Source: CAVTWD01 sp963738325
GTDB lineage: Bacteria > Actinomycetota > Acidimicrobiia > Acidimicrobiales > Ilumatobacteraceae
NCBI GenBank assembly: GCA_963738325.1
Contig: CAVTWD010000017.1
Location: 653,504 to 717,503 of the forward strand
Direction: 5' to 3'
DNA length: 64,000 bases
In this document: positions 26,976 to 38,347 of the stretch, one piece after another
Position numbering within the stretch: position 1 is the stretch's first letter
How the letters are laid out: the number at the start of each line of letters is the position of its first letter
Translations under genes and position numbers: made by a program
The notes under the pieces: generated by a model
Seen by the model: the letters and a program-made list of their open reading frames with translations, nothing else
Told to the model about the DNA's origin: nothing
Database searches by the model: none

Positions 26976-27296
26976 CGGCCATCAGAGCGCTCCGGGTTCC
27001 GCAACGTGAGTAGCACATGGACAGCGGCTGCCGGGGCGACAACCGCTGCACGGCTCTGCCTACTCGGCGAGCCGCGAGGAGTGATCTGCACGCGGCCGCC
27101 GGCACAGAACCGGCGCGTGTTCTCCTTCTCCTGTTCCGGAAACGCCGGTAATCGTCCTGTCGGCGGAACGCACTCATTGCTCGCTAATGCCCGCGAAGGG
27201 CCCGAGAGCGTTGCTGGACGAGGTGATCGCACGGACGCTCAGAATCAACGAGACCTTCCTTCCCCTCCACGGCGCCCGCTGGTGCGAGATGCGTCG
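26976..27296. other. intergenic, nothing recognised
   Basis: 321 bases between convergent genes (the PIN toxin and an unknown minus-strand gene). No gene, strong hairpin or repeat is seen. Confidence 0.5.
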
Positions 27297-28340
27297 TCAG
27301 CGAAACTGCCGTCGAGCGGCGAAGAGATAGGAGTAGATCGATTCCGGTGCGCGGTCCGGGAGAAGGCGAACGAGTTGGGAGGCGACTGCCGCCGCGGCTG
27401 CTAGCGGGACACCTCCGGTCGCGAGTCCGATGCCGGCGCCCACGAGCCCAAGCCCGAAGCCTGCGGCACTCTTCGGCTGCTTGAACGACTTCCACGATCT
27501 CCGCTTCAACGTGTCCGCGGCTTCCTGTAGCTCGGCTCGACGATCCTCCAGTAGCCGCATCCGATCGGGCTCCGAGCCGATCATCGAGAGCTCCCGACAG
27601 AAGGCTCGTAGGTTCGACATGTACTTGCGATGAGCGGCTTGATGCTCCGTCCGGAAACCCAAGACCTCATCGAGAGGCACACGCTCGAGGTCGACTGCGA
27701 CCACTTCGAGGTCGAAGTCAACAATGCGTCCTCGAGATGGCATCGGGGCGAGCCCAAGCGTGCGCGTTAGGACATCGTGTGCCTCGGGGCGGTTCGTCGC
27801 AGGATGAAGATCCAGCCCCCATCGCTCGCCTGCGCGTCTTGCTAGCTGCGCGAGCATCACAAGGTACGTGGATCGCACAGAAGGGTGCATCGGAATCGAC
27901 AGACCATCCACCGTTTCCCTGGCGAGCTGACGATCGCGGAGTAGGCGAACAACCTCGTCCGCGACCTCCCGCTCACCCACGTACCCGGCGCGAGACATCG
28001 AGAGCTCGGCGAAGTCCTCGTGGCGCGAGAGGTCATCGAATGCGCCGGCCTCGATGATCGTCACCATCGTCTGGGCAAGAGCCGTCGTCATCTCTGCATC
28101 CACGAATCGCTCCGGCTCGATGATGCGGAGGAGCCCGGCGTCTTGAAGCGCTCCTGCCAAAGCGGGGTCGAGATTCGCTGGCTCGAACCGCTTGTAGTCA
28201 GGTACCAGGAGTGCGATCTCGTCGAAGAAGAGCAGTAGCGACTTGATCCAGCCGTGCTCGTCGTGCCGCCAGTGCCACTCGGGGTAGTAGTACGCGACCT
28301 CGGGCGGCACCGGGGCCAGAGCGCCCATTTCGTTCGTCAT
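27297..28340 (-). CDS. unknown protein, possibly DUF6236-like, with a C-terminal membrane segment
   Basis: 347 residues, intact. The N-terminus contains YYYPEWHWRHDEHGWIKSLLLFFDEIALLVPDYKR, a pattern I associate with the DUF6236 family, though from memory only. A helical middle is followed by SAAGFGLGLVGAGIGLATGG and PLAAAAAVASQLVRLL, a glycine-zipper-like hydrophobic hairpin that could insert in membranes. That would suit a membrane-acting effector in a defence island, but there is no direct evidence. It is the first gene downstream of the BREX/GHKL operon, separated by 395 bases. Confidence 0.6.
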   Translation of the reverse strand: MTNEMGALAPVPPEVAYYYPEWHWRHDEHGWIKSLLLFFDEIALLVPDYKRFEPANLDPALAGALQDAGLLRIIEPERFVDAEMTTALAQTMVTIIEAGAFDDLSRHEDFAELSMSRAGYVGEREVADEVVRLLRDRQLARETVDGLSIPMHPSVRSTYLVMLAQLARRAGERWGLDLHPATNRPEAHDVLTRTLGLAPMPSRGRIVDFDLEVVAVDLERVPLDEVLGFRTEHQAAHRKYMSNLRAFCRELSMIGSEPDRMRLLEDRRAELQEAADTLKRRSWKSFKQPKSAAGFGLGLVGAGIGLATGGVPLAAAAAVASQLVRLLPDRAPESIYSYLFAARRQFR

Positions 28341-28734
28341 ATGTCCTCCGGCCGGTCACGAGACCGGGCTTGCTCGCAAGCCATGTCACACCACTTTGCA
28401 CCGGTTGCAGGCATGCTGGCGCCCCCTGAGGGCCGATGCTGGAACTGCTGGCCATCATGTGGCTGTCGTTCCGACGGAGGCGGATCACTTCACCGTCGAG
28501 AAGCGCGGTCCTCGAAGGCGAGCCAGCGTGCGGTCGTCGTGATGGGCTCCGCGCTGGCGATCGACCTGGACGGCCGCGCCGACACGGCGACGTCCCCTGC
28601 GCCGATCCGCTACAGCGTCGCAGCCACGCTTGAAGCCGCGGAACACGTGAAGGTCGACATCCACAACGAAGTGCGTGCGCGGCTGCGACAGGAGGTCCGA
28701 GAACGCGCTCGGGCTAAGCCAACGTCGCGACGGG
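28341..28734. other. intergenic, nothing recognised
   Basis: 394 bases between the end of the GHKL/DUF3883 gene and the unknown membrane-tail gene. It should hold the latter's promoter, but I see no clear boxes and no gene. Confidence 0.45.
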
Positions 28735-31700
28735 CTAGCGCCTCGTCTCACCCGCACGGTACGCGAGCTTGTAGCCGTCGACCTCCTGTCGGAGCATGCC
28801 CGCGTCGACGAGCGCGACGGGGTCGGCGAGCAGGTCCATCCCGCTCGGCGTTCCGCCTCGTCTCGCGCGCCGGACGACCAACACTGCGAACCGGTCGCCC
28901 TCCCCGGCTTCATGGAACGCCGCCGCTCGGCTCCACTCGGATTGAGATAAGAGGAAGCCCTCGCCACTGCTGCTCTTCACCTCGAGGCACATGGCCTGCG
29001 GCGGATTCCCTTCACCCGGCGAGAGCCACCCGAGGAGGTCAAACCCGAAGGCGTCGCTGTGCCGAGAGAGGTGGAGGAGCCCGGTCAGCTCGTCGACCAT
29101 CTCGTCCTCCTCGCTGTCGAGCGAGCGCACCGCCGGGGCGTGAGCGAGTGCGGCTTCGACCGGCGGTCCCTTGAACCTCGAGAGCAACAAGATGATGTCG
29201 TCGATCGCGTCGGTGCGCGCCGAGCGATCCAGACTGAGCAATCCGTTGAGCACGGCTGCAAGGGCCCAGTCCTCGCCCTCGCTGCCGAGCTCACGCTTGC
29301 GCCGATCGTGTGACTCCCCGACGTTGACCTTAGGGACCGTCGTGCGCTTCTTGTCGGGCTTCGGCACCGGCTCGAGCGGCTTCAGCTCAGCTGGTCGCTT
29401 TGGTGCAATTCCGGTCTCGGCAAGACGCCCTGCCCGGCGGAGCAACTGTCGGGCTCGCTCAAGGCGGGGCGCGTCGAGAGCCCTCTCGATCAGCGGCACC
29501 CGGTCGGTTGGGAGGCCGTGCGATCGCGCCAGCTCAAGCAGGTCGTCTCGTCCGGGTGGAGCAGCGATGGCCGAGTCGCTCAAGCGCTCAAGCAGTGCTG
29601 CGGCCAGGTCCGGGTGATCGACGAACAGGTCGACGACGGCAGACTCGAGATCGCTCGGGCGCACAGGGTTGGTGGGCAAGAGCCCATGAAGGTGATCGTC
29701 GAGGGATCTGATGCGAGAGCGCGTATCGGCAGAACCAGTTCGCGCGAGTACTGCGATGAGACGGATCTCGCGGCGCCAGCGCTGAGCGTGGTCTCGCAGG
29801 ATGCGGCGCTGCTCCTCCTCGTCGTACAGCAAGAGCGCGGCCTGGTCGAGCGCCTCGACACTGTCGAAGCCACCCAGGCGAGCGAGTTCGTTCCCCGGGT
29901 CATCGACAAGTGCCTTGGAGACCGACCTCACTCCGGTGGCCTCTAGGAGGTCGACCACCGGAGCGAGCAGCTGCTCCGCGGGCGGATCGATAGCCATCGC
30001 CAGTGACGTCGGTGCCTCCAGCTCGCGGCACGGCTGACTTCGCCGTTGCGACCTCATGGCCAGCGCTGGCAAGCACAGCCGTCGCGCGTCGGCCATGGGC
30101 GTCGATCCACCTTGCAAAGGATCGCCGGGAGCCGTTCAGGTTGAGACCCGGATCGCCGAGCGTGACGAGCTGTTCATGGATCTGCCAAGGGTCGATGCCG
30201 GACTCCGACAGGAGGCGCAACGCGCTCCCAACTCCGGCGTCTCGTCGAACGAGGTCACCACCCCCAGCCTCGGCGAGGCCACGGGCCACATCCTCATCGA
30301 ACCCGGCGGCGACCAATTGCGCAGTGAGCTGCGCCTCATCAAGATCGACGGCGTCGCTCGGAGCGCCTGCCGCCAGGAGGATGGCCCGGTACCAAGCCAC
30401 GTGCTGGCGGCGCTGCTCCTCCCCGATAACCCCGACCCGAGACGCGATGACGTCAACCTCGTCCTGGCTGATACCGAGCTCCAAGAGGAACTCCTCGCGC
30501 TCGGCGTCCGACTCCGCTTGAAGGAACAGTGCGAACGTGTGGGCGTAGGCGGGGTTCTCAACGACAGCGGCGAGGTGAGGCGCAAGCTTGCGGCGAAACC
30601 GGTCCTGCCAACCGTCACCCGTGAGGTCGTGAAACAAGACCGGGGCTGACGACGTCGGATGCTCCAGAAACAGGTCTTGATCGGCCCCTTCGCCGATGGT
30701 CGCACGCGCGCGTCCGTACCTTCAACGACGGCGTCGATGACCAAGTCGCTTGTCTGCCTCACGGACAGAGCCTTGAGACGTTGCGCCCGTTCGTCGAACT
30801 GAACGCTACTGAGCTCGAGCGTCTGCGTGCCGAGCCCGTGGTGCACCAGAACGGCGAGCAGCTCGGGGATGCGGTCGCCCAGGATCTCGCGAAGGTCCCC
30901 GGTGACGTCGATGCCGTCGTCATCGCCTCGCCTGCTCAACCGGACACGGAACGGCTCGATGCCGAGTCTTGATGCTGTCGAAGCGCCCTCGGGGTCGCGA
31001 GGCAACACAACAAACGGAATGGCGCCGACGAAATAGCGGACATAGGACGAGAACCGGCCGTCATCGTGTCGTGCCGTTGACACGGGCCGATAAGTGAGTT
31101 GGTCTCCGAGTTCGCAGAGCACCTCGGTCAAGCCGTCGCCGGTCGCGGCTGCGCCTTCGACCTTGGAGTCCAGATCAGCGAGCCGCCTGTAGGCGAGTCG
31201 GTGGAGACCGATGAACGCTTGGCGCGCGCTTCCTGAGCTGTACGGATCGACAGCCAGGGCCTGCGACTTGAAGTCGCGCCGGAGGTTGGCGAGCAGGTCG
31301 AGAACAACGACCTTCGAGGCGTCGTCGAGCGTGTTGACGTTCGCAAGATGACGGAGTTCGTCGCCAACGCCGGTGCCCGGTCCGCACAGGGGCAGTAGGC
31401 GCCAGGGACTCTGGCGAAGCCCCGCCCCCGCCGGAGGGCGCGGATGCCACCAGGACGCGGCGGGAGCCTGAGGGTGGTCCATCGGCGAACCGTCGAGAGT
31501 GCAGGCGACCCATCGTTCATAGCGGAGCTGCAGCGCTACCCAACTGGGGCATCCCGAGTTGGTCTGGCTGTACCGAGCCGCCTGGTGAGATCCACCGTTC
31601 GGATCCCGGCACGACATGCAGAACACCTGCGCGGAGGACCTCTGCTCGTACAGTTTCGTGCCGAGCTGGAGTGAGGTAGCGAGAGCTGGCGCGGCTTTCG

Positions 31701-34426
31701 TCGCGCACGACTCCAAATCCCAACGGAATCGGTAGTCCTCGCCGAGATAGACGTTGTGGTGAGCCGTTCCGGACCACCCGTCGAGTCCGAACTTCCAGCC
31801 TCCCTGGTCGCGGACGAGCTCTTGTTGTTGACGGGCGACGGGACCGACCCACGGGAAGTTCTCCCTCCCGGTGCGCTCGCGGTTCTCATACGCCTCGATC
31901 GGCGGCACTTCCCACACACCGAGCCGCAACAGGAACGCCAGTCGTTCCATGTTGCGCTGACCCTCATCAATTTGTGTCCTCGAGCTCGTCTGGTTCCTCG
32001 CTCGGCGACGTCATCGACTCCGTGGTCAGCAGTGCCAGGATCTCCGCCGGCGGCGCCAAGAAGTCTGCGGGACCGGGGCCGATCAACTCGAGACAGCGGT
32101 AGGCGGCGATGCGCTGTTGCACCGCCGCCGCCGACCTCACCCCAAGCGCGCCGGCTTGGAGCCAATCGGACCAGTCCTCGCCGAACGCCAGGGTGCCTGC
32201 CGGTCGCCAGCCTCCATCGCGACACAGCATTGGAACGTCGGCCAGGTAGCGCTCCCGCTGTTGACGCAGCCGCGCTGTCTCATCTTCACGAGCTCGCCCG
32301 GGCACACACCAGAACCACGCGTTCGGATCGAACGTGAGAGCGCGCTCTGCGCATCGCCGCGTTCCGAACGCTGACACCCGTTCCCGCCTGAGGAGCTGCC
32401 AGACGAAAGCGAGGATCGTGGACTCATTGACGCTCGAATCACTGATCCCGTTGAGTCGGTCGAGCACGTTGTCGACGGTGAAGGGGCGAACGCCGAGCGG
32501 CCGGGCCCGGGCGATGTCGTCGTCGCTCAACAGCCCTTCAGGAAGGAAGGCAAGATCCAACTCGTCTGGCGGTACGAGCACCTCGGAGGTCGCGGCTCGA
32601 ACCCTGGCCATCACCAGCCGGCTTCTGTTCCCGGGCATGCCCTCCGCGGGATCGGGAACCGGGAGCATCTCGCGGTCGCCGCCAGGTCGCGCAGCGGGGA
32701 GCAGCTTGCTGTCCGGCGTCCGTCGAAGTGCTTCGAGCAGCGACTCGGTCGCTGGCCGATCCTCGACCGCCAGGGCATCGGTGAGATCAAGAAGGGCACA
32801 GAAGCGTCCGTCAGCCTCGTCGCTCTCCCACATCGGCTGATCGCCAGGACAACAGAGAGCTTGAGTGACCTCCCAGTGATGATCCATGGCCCTCGGACAG
32901 CGGCGCTCGACCAGCGCCAGAGCTGCATCGGTCAGGCGTTCATTCGGAAATGACAACTCCACTCGACGACGAACGTACGCAGCCGGGAAGACCTTCGCGA
33001 GGAGTCGCGTGAGCCTGGAGCCCCAAACAAACGTGTCCGATGGCGTCGCCGTCGCTCGCTCTTCGGTCGTCGTCGATTCGACGGGGATCCACGGAACCCC
33101 GTCGAGCAGATCGAGCACCCGGGTACGGAACTCAGCGGCGAGCGGCTCCTCGGGTTCGCCGGCTGCGGCAACGAGATCAACGAGAGAGATCAGATCCGCC
33201 GTCCCGGCCGCCGCCTCGCCTGCGATCGCGTGAGCTACGAGCGTGGCCAGCTCACCGAGGATCGCTGTGTTGCGTTCTGCCGAGCCACGGTAGAAGCCCG
33301 TACGAGCGGCATCGACCTCGAAGTAGCCGTGCAAAAGGAAGGGAAGGCCTGAGGCGATACGCGTCGGGAAGAAGAGATGAAAGGGCGCAGACCCGTGGCC
33401 GTCGACGGCCGGAAGAACGGCATCCTTCCCCTCGGCAAGTCGGATGCCCACTGCGACTTCGCCAGCGAGATTCGGAAGGTTCGGCAAGACCCGCCTGTAC
33501 AGATGCCACCGGGTCGATGGCAAGTCGTTGCGGAGGATCGGCACCTCCTCGCGTGTGGTTCCGTCGATCTCACGGATGCTGTTGGCGATGCGCTGCGGTC
33601 GAATCCGAATCGAGCTCCTTGCGACCCGATCCTCGACACGGACTTCACTGAAGCAACCGAGCAGCAGCAGGATCTGGTCGCTCACACCTGCGAGCGCGTC
33701 ACGAACGGCCGCAAGCCAGGCGCTCTCATCAAGCTTGAGGCGCCCGCTGAACCGTTCGTCGAACGGCAGTCGGACGACCGTGTCGAAGCCCTGATCTGCC
33801 AGTTCAGGGACCTCAGCCGGCAGATCGTCGATCCAACGAGGAAACCGCAACACCGGCACAGCGGAGAGCGGATCCGAGCGGTCGAGGTTGGGAACGTCCT
33901 GCAGCAGAGCGTGCCAGTCTCTGCTGGATCGCTCGATCGCGTCGTGCGCGCGGTACGGGTCGAAGTCGACCGCCAGGATCGGCGACTGCTCTTGGAGGCC
34001 CGAGAAGATCTGTGGTGCCTGCGTCAGTTCGAGCACCGACTTGAAGCCGATGCCCTTGTGGCCGATCGCCTCTCCTTCAGGCTTGGTGGACGCACCGATT
34101 TGGCCAAGGGACTTGATGACGATCCCCGGTGTGATGGGCGCGCCCTGGTTCGCTACAAGCAGCGCGGGGCCCTCCGTGACGAGAACGGCAGCGCGGCAAT
34201 GCAACTCGTGGGAGCGGGCGTCCTCGCGCCAGGCGTCGGCGGCGTTCTGAAGGAGCTCGATCAAGAAGCGACCGTGGTACTCGCGGCCGAGGAGGCGCTC
34301 CGCTCTTGCGAACGAGCAGGTCATGCGGACGTCTTCGGCAGTTAGGTGCCGAGCGCGAGCGGCGACCTCGTCCTCGAGCCACCGTCGGTCTTCGACAACT
34401 GCCTCCGGCGAACTCAAGTCAGTCAC
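28735..34426 (-). CDS. giant GHKL (sacsin/NO VEIN-like) ATPase with C-terminal DUF3883 nuclease-like domain, three frameshifts
   Basis: About 1,895 residues if three shifts (near 31970, 30620 and 30005) are repaired; each break is followed at once by plausible sequence in the next frame. Residues 45-150 form an HSP90-type ATP-binding domain: FLIELLQNAADAW, LLVANQGAPI and GHKGIGFKSVLEL. The C-terminal 200 residues match DUF3883: SEGEDWALAAVL, AFGFDLLGWLSPGEG and QAMCLEVKSSSGEG, where Asp and E.K could form a nuclease site. Domain order resembles plant NO VEIN and bacterial sacsin-like proteins of defence islands. GTG start; GTGA overlap with the preceding small gene places it at the end of the BREX operon. 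Confidence 0.82.
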
Positions 34427-34887
34427 GAGCGACCCCTCCCTGTCGAGAACGCCGAGGCGCTGCGCTCCGAATCGGTGACCCGTCTGTCGGCCTCGACCTG
34501 AGTTGCGCTGCGCTTGGTCAGTTTCGGATCAGAGACGTCGACGGCGTGAGCACTGGCGAGTGTCATCTCGTTCGGGACGTACTCCTCGATGAGCGATCGC
34601 TTCTCGGCGCGCACTTCGAGCATGATCTCGACGGTAGGTCGCCGGCGTGGTGGGCACCAGCGAACGCGCCTGCGTCAGGAAGGTCTCGGCGCACTCGCGC
34701 ACCGATGTGTCGCCGTGGTGGGGGGTCGATCAGGCGCCGGGTCCTTGTCGACCTTGAATCGGCCTGGGATCCCTGGAGAGCCTCCAGCCATCCCAGTGGG
34801 GTTCGGTTCACAATCACCCGATGCAGCCTGGGCCGGTAGCCAGCAGGCCAGCGGCAGGTACTTGCGCGTCGGCTCGGAGGTTGTCAT
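34423..34887 (-). CDS. small unknown protein between brxHI and the GHKL gene, one frameshift
   Basis: About 154 residues. It starts TTSEPTRKYLPLACWLPAQA and includes DTSVRECAETFLTQARSLV before a shift near 34625, then EIMLEVRAEKRSLIEEYVPNE and a charged tail. No family is recognised. Its ATG overlaps the brxHI stop (ATGA), and its TGA overlaps the GTG of the GHKL gene (GTGA), so it is translationally tied to both. A small adaptor for the large ATPase is a possible but unsupported reading. Confidence 0.6.
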
Positions 34888-37016
34888 GGGATTCCTTCGT
34901 TGACACCGACCACCGGTTCAACGACGACGCGTCGCCACGACTCGTCGTCGACCAGCCGCCGCCGAAGCACCTCGTAACCGAGATCCTCCGGGAGGCACTC
35001 GTTGAACTTGAGACCCTCGAGTGCATTGCGATCAACGGATGGAGGGGGTGCGTGTTCCCCGGCCGCCGCGAGCGCTGCCCGGACCGCCGAGGCTGGCGTG
35101 CCCGGATCGAGGCCCACCCAGAGATCGCTTATCGCGCTCCACGTTCAGCCGGTGGCCTGCGAGGGCGTCGGCGAGCGATGCGTTGCAGCGGCTTCCGGCG
35201 AAGGTCCACCAACGGACACGCTCAGCCTCTTGAACGACCGATGTCGCCTCAGGGCGCGCCCAAGGGTGGACGTCTCGTAGCGCCGCCAGTTGCTCGGCGG
35301 CGCGGCGGCCGAGCTCGACGCCGGCGGGGTCGGTTCCGACGAGCACGTCTCGCACAGCTTCGGCGACCCGGCCGCCGAGGGGCTGACCCGCACCCGACCA
35401 GCGGGCGGCACCGGGGGCATCGACAGGTTCGACGTCCACCGTCCGGCGACGCCAGTCGACGTGGCGCACCATCCAGCTCCGACCGGCGAGCAGCAGCACG
35501 GTCGGGCCTCCGCCAGGGCTCCGACGCGTCACCGTGTCATCGGGGACGAGCCCGATCTCAGTGCGACTGTGTCGGACGGTGAGCACCGGCGGTGCCGTGA
35601 AAGCGGCGAGGAGCTCGAGGAAGTGGCGCCTCCCGAAGGCCGCCTCAGCCTCCCTCCCGACGGCCAGCATGCCCGATCCGTCGTCGAACAGGAACCGGGT
35701 GGCCACGAGATGGCGGGTGATGAGTTCGACCTGGGTTTCGGCGTCTGGTCCCAGCGCGAATGGTGTGCCAAGCCAAGACGACCACACGTCCCCGCCGATG
35801 GCACCTTCCTGGAGTGCGAGCGCCAAGCAGCTGCTGCGCGACGAGGTGGTACGGCGCAGGCGGCGGCACGATCGGCTCGACGTAGCCCTCGCTCCATCGC
35901 AGCAGGACGGCCGCCGCTCGGAGCAGCGCATCGTCGGCGGTGGCGAGGACCAGACGCGTTGCGCACCGTCCCGGCGCGCCGACCGGTGCGGCCGAGGCGC
36001 TGCAGGAACGCGGCGACGCGTCGGCGGCGCGTCGATCTGGATGACCCGGTCGAGGTCGCCGACGTCGATGCCGAGCTCGAGCGTGGACGTCGCGACGATC
36101 ACGCAGTCGCGCGCCTCGGCGAAGGCGTGCTCGGCGCGCCGTCGCTCGTCGGCGCCGAGCGAGCCGTGGGACACGAAGCGTCGTGACGTCGCGGTCCCGG
36201 AGCGCGGCGGCGAGCTGCTCGGCGCGGGCCCGGCTGTCGACGAAGACGAGCCGCTTCTCGCCGCGGTGCAGTCGCGAGATGACGAGGGCGGCGTTCGTCG
36301 AGGCTGCCGACGTAGTCGAGGGTGACCTCAGGTGGCGCCGGCGCTGCGGCGGGCGGGTTCAGGACCGTGCGCCTGGCGCTGCGCAGTCGGTCGTCAGCCA
36401 GGCCAGGAGCTCGCTCGGGGTTGCCCGACCGTGGCCGACAGCGCGATGCGCTGGAGCTCGCGGCCGGCGAGGCGGGTGATCCGCTCGAGGACGCGCCAGC
36501 AGGTGCCAGCCCCGGTCGTCGCCGGCGAACGCGTGGCCTCGTCGACGACCACCGTGCGGACGTCGGCGAACCAGCGGTCGGTGCGTCGACGCGGCGTCGA
36601 GACGAGCATCGACTCGAGCGACTCGGGCGTGGTCAGCAGGATGTCGGGTGGGTCGGCGAGCAGGCGCTCGCGCTCGGGCTGGCCGATGTCGCCGTGCCAG
36701 AGCCCGACCCGCCGGCCGACGAGGTGGCGTAGCGACTCGAGGCGGACGTGCAGGTTGTTCAGCAGCGCCCGCAGCGGGCAGACGTACAGCACGGTGAGGC
36801 CCCGCCAGTCCTCGGTCGAGCATGCGCGACAGCAGGGGGAGGACGCCGGCTTCGGTCTTGCCGCCCGCGGTCGGCGCCATGGCGACGACGTGCTCGCCGG
36901 CGAGGATCGGCTCGATGGTCGCCTCCTGCAGCGGCCGCAGCGTCCGCCAGCCGAGGCTGTTGACGACGTGGTGCTGCACGGCCGGGTGCAGGCGATCGAA
37001 CGGCCCGATCGGGCAC
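34884..37016 (-). CDS. brxHI: BREX type 2 Lhr-like DEAD/DEAH helicase BrxHI, heavily frameshifted
   Basis: About 710 residues when joined. The N-terminus FDRLHPAVQHHVVNSLGWRTLRPLQ matches BrxHI. Motif I is APTAGGKTEAGVLPLLSRML, motif Ib DILLTTPESLESML, motif II reads VVVDE then HAFAGDDRGWHLL (a DExH box), motif III is LSATVG, and motif V is ATSTLELGIDVGDLDRVIQID. The C-terminus is LEGLKFNECLPEDLGYEVLRRRL. GTG at 37016 is likely the start; it needs one extra G to be removed. It follows brxD by about ten bases and overlaps the small gene by ATGA. Its role in type 2 BREX is accessory and not well defined. Confidence 0.85.
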
Positions 37017-37024
37017 GGCTCCGA

Positions 37025-38347
37025 CTACAGTCGAGGTCGATGTCGTCGACGTGACGCGGCGGCCCGGGCGTTGCGCTCGACGTCGGTGAGCTCCGCGTCG
37101 ACGACGGTGAGCTGGTAGTCGCGGCGCGGGTCGAAGTCGTCGAACTGGTCGACGCGGTCGAGGACGTCGCCGACGAGCTTCTTCAGGAACAGGCGGGGGG
37201 CGATGCCGACCTTGCCGCCGAGGTCGCCGGTGACGGCTCGGGCGAGAGCGTCGATGTAGGCGTCGTCGCACCGGGCGCGGATCCGGTCGCTGCGCCGTCG
37301 CTGCCGTCGGCGTAGAGGTCGCGGACGCGGCGGCCGACCTCGCACAGCGCCGTCGAGGTCGAACCCGGGCAGGCGGAGCTGGACGGCGCGCGGGTTGTCG
37401 AAGCGGGCGTCGGTCGTGAAGTCGGTGTGCAGCCGCTGGGCGAGCGGCGGCAGCCGCGCCGGCGCCTTGGGGTCCGTCGAAGAACGCGGGCGTGCCGGTG
37501 ATCACGAGGTACAGGCCGGGGAAGCGGCCCTGGTCGATCTCGTCGATCAGCTGGCGCAAGCGCGTTCAGGGCGCGGTCGCGGACGTCGGAGCGGACCCGC
37601 TGCAGCGTCTCGACCTCGTCGAGCACGAGCACCAGCCCGGCGTAGCCGGCGCCGCGCAGGATCGACAGCAGCCCGGCGAGGAAGCGCGAGGGCGCCGTCG
37701 TGGTCGAGGTCGCCGCGGATCCCGGCGGCGCGCTTGATCGACGCGGCGACGTGGGGCTGGCCGCCGAGCCAGGCGAGAAGTCCCTCCGCCAGTGGCGTCG
37801 TCGCCGTCGGCGAGCGCCCGCCGGTAGCCACGCAGCACGGCCGCGAGCGCGGGCGCCGCGCGGCGACCGAGCCGAGGCGTTGCTCGGCGAGCGCGTCGGT
37901 GGCCGCGAGCACGGCCTCGCGTCGGCCGGGTCGGTGCCGGCGGCGAGCACGTCGTCGTGGAGCGCGAAGAACCACGAGTCGACGACCGCCCGCAGAGCGC
38001 CCCCGTTGGGCTGTGTCGGTCGTCGTGAGCCGCTCGCACAGCCGCCGGTACACGGTCTCGAGGTGATGCAGCGGCGTCTCGCCCTCGCTGATCTGCACCT
38101 CGGCCGTGGCGAACCCGGCGGCCCGAGCCCGCTCGGCGAGCCAGCGCACGGCGAACGTCTTGCCCGATCCCTACTCGCCCCGGATCGCCTTGAACCCGGC
38201 CGCCCCGGTGCGACACGCTGCGAGCTCGTCGTCGAAGCGGCGGCGAAGCGGTCGGTGCCGACGGCGAAGGCGTCGAGGCCGCGTTGGGGCACGGTGCCAC
38301 GCCGCAGGGCGTCGATGATCTCGCGGCGGCGCTGCGGGCGAGATCAC
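37025..38347 (-). CDS. brxD: BREX type 2 ATPase BrxD, heavily frameshifted, with in-frame TAG in Walker A
   Basis: About 440 residues. Visible in order: QRRREIIDALRRGTVPQRGLD, FKAIRGE then GSGKTFAVRWLAERAR, HHLETVYRRLCERL, VLVLDEVETLQRVRSDVRDRALN (Walker B), GLYLVITGTPAFFDGP (sensor), and LFLKKLVGDVLDRVDQF. The codon before GSGKT is TAG (38171-38173), where BrxD proteins have Tyr. The start is GTG at 38347, overlapping the pglZ stop as GTGA. BrxD is an essential-type ATPase of Pgl/type 2 BREX; its action is unknown. Confidence 0.85.

Noticed and set aside
38171..38173. TAG recoding (alternative genetic code)
   Set aside because: Only two cases are seen, in the error-dense block, and TAG is used as a normal stop elsewhere (for example at 428-430).
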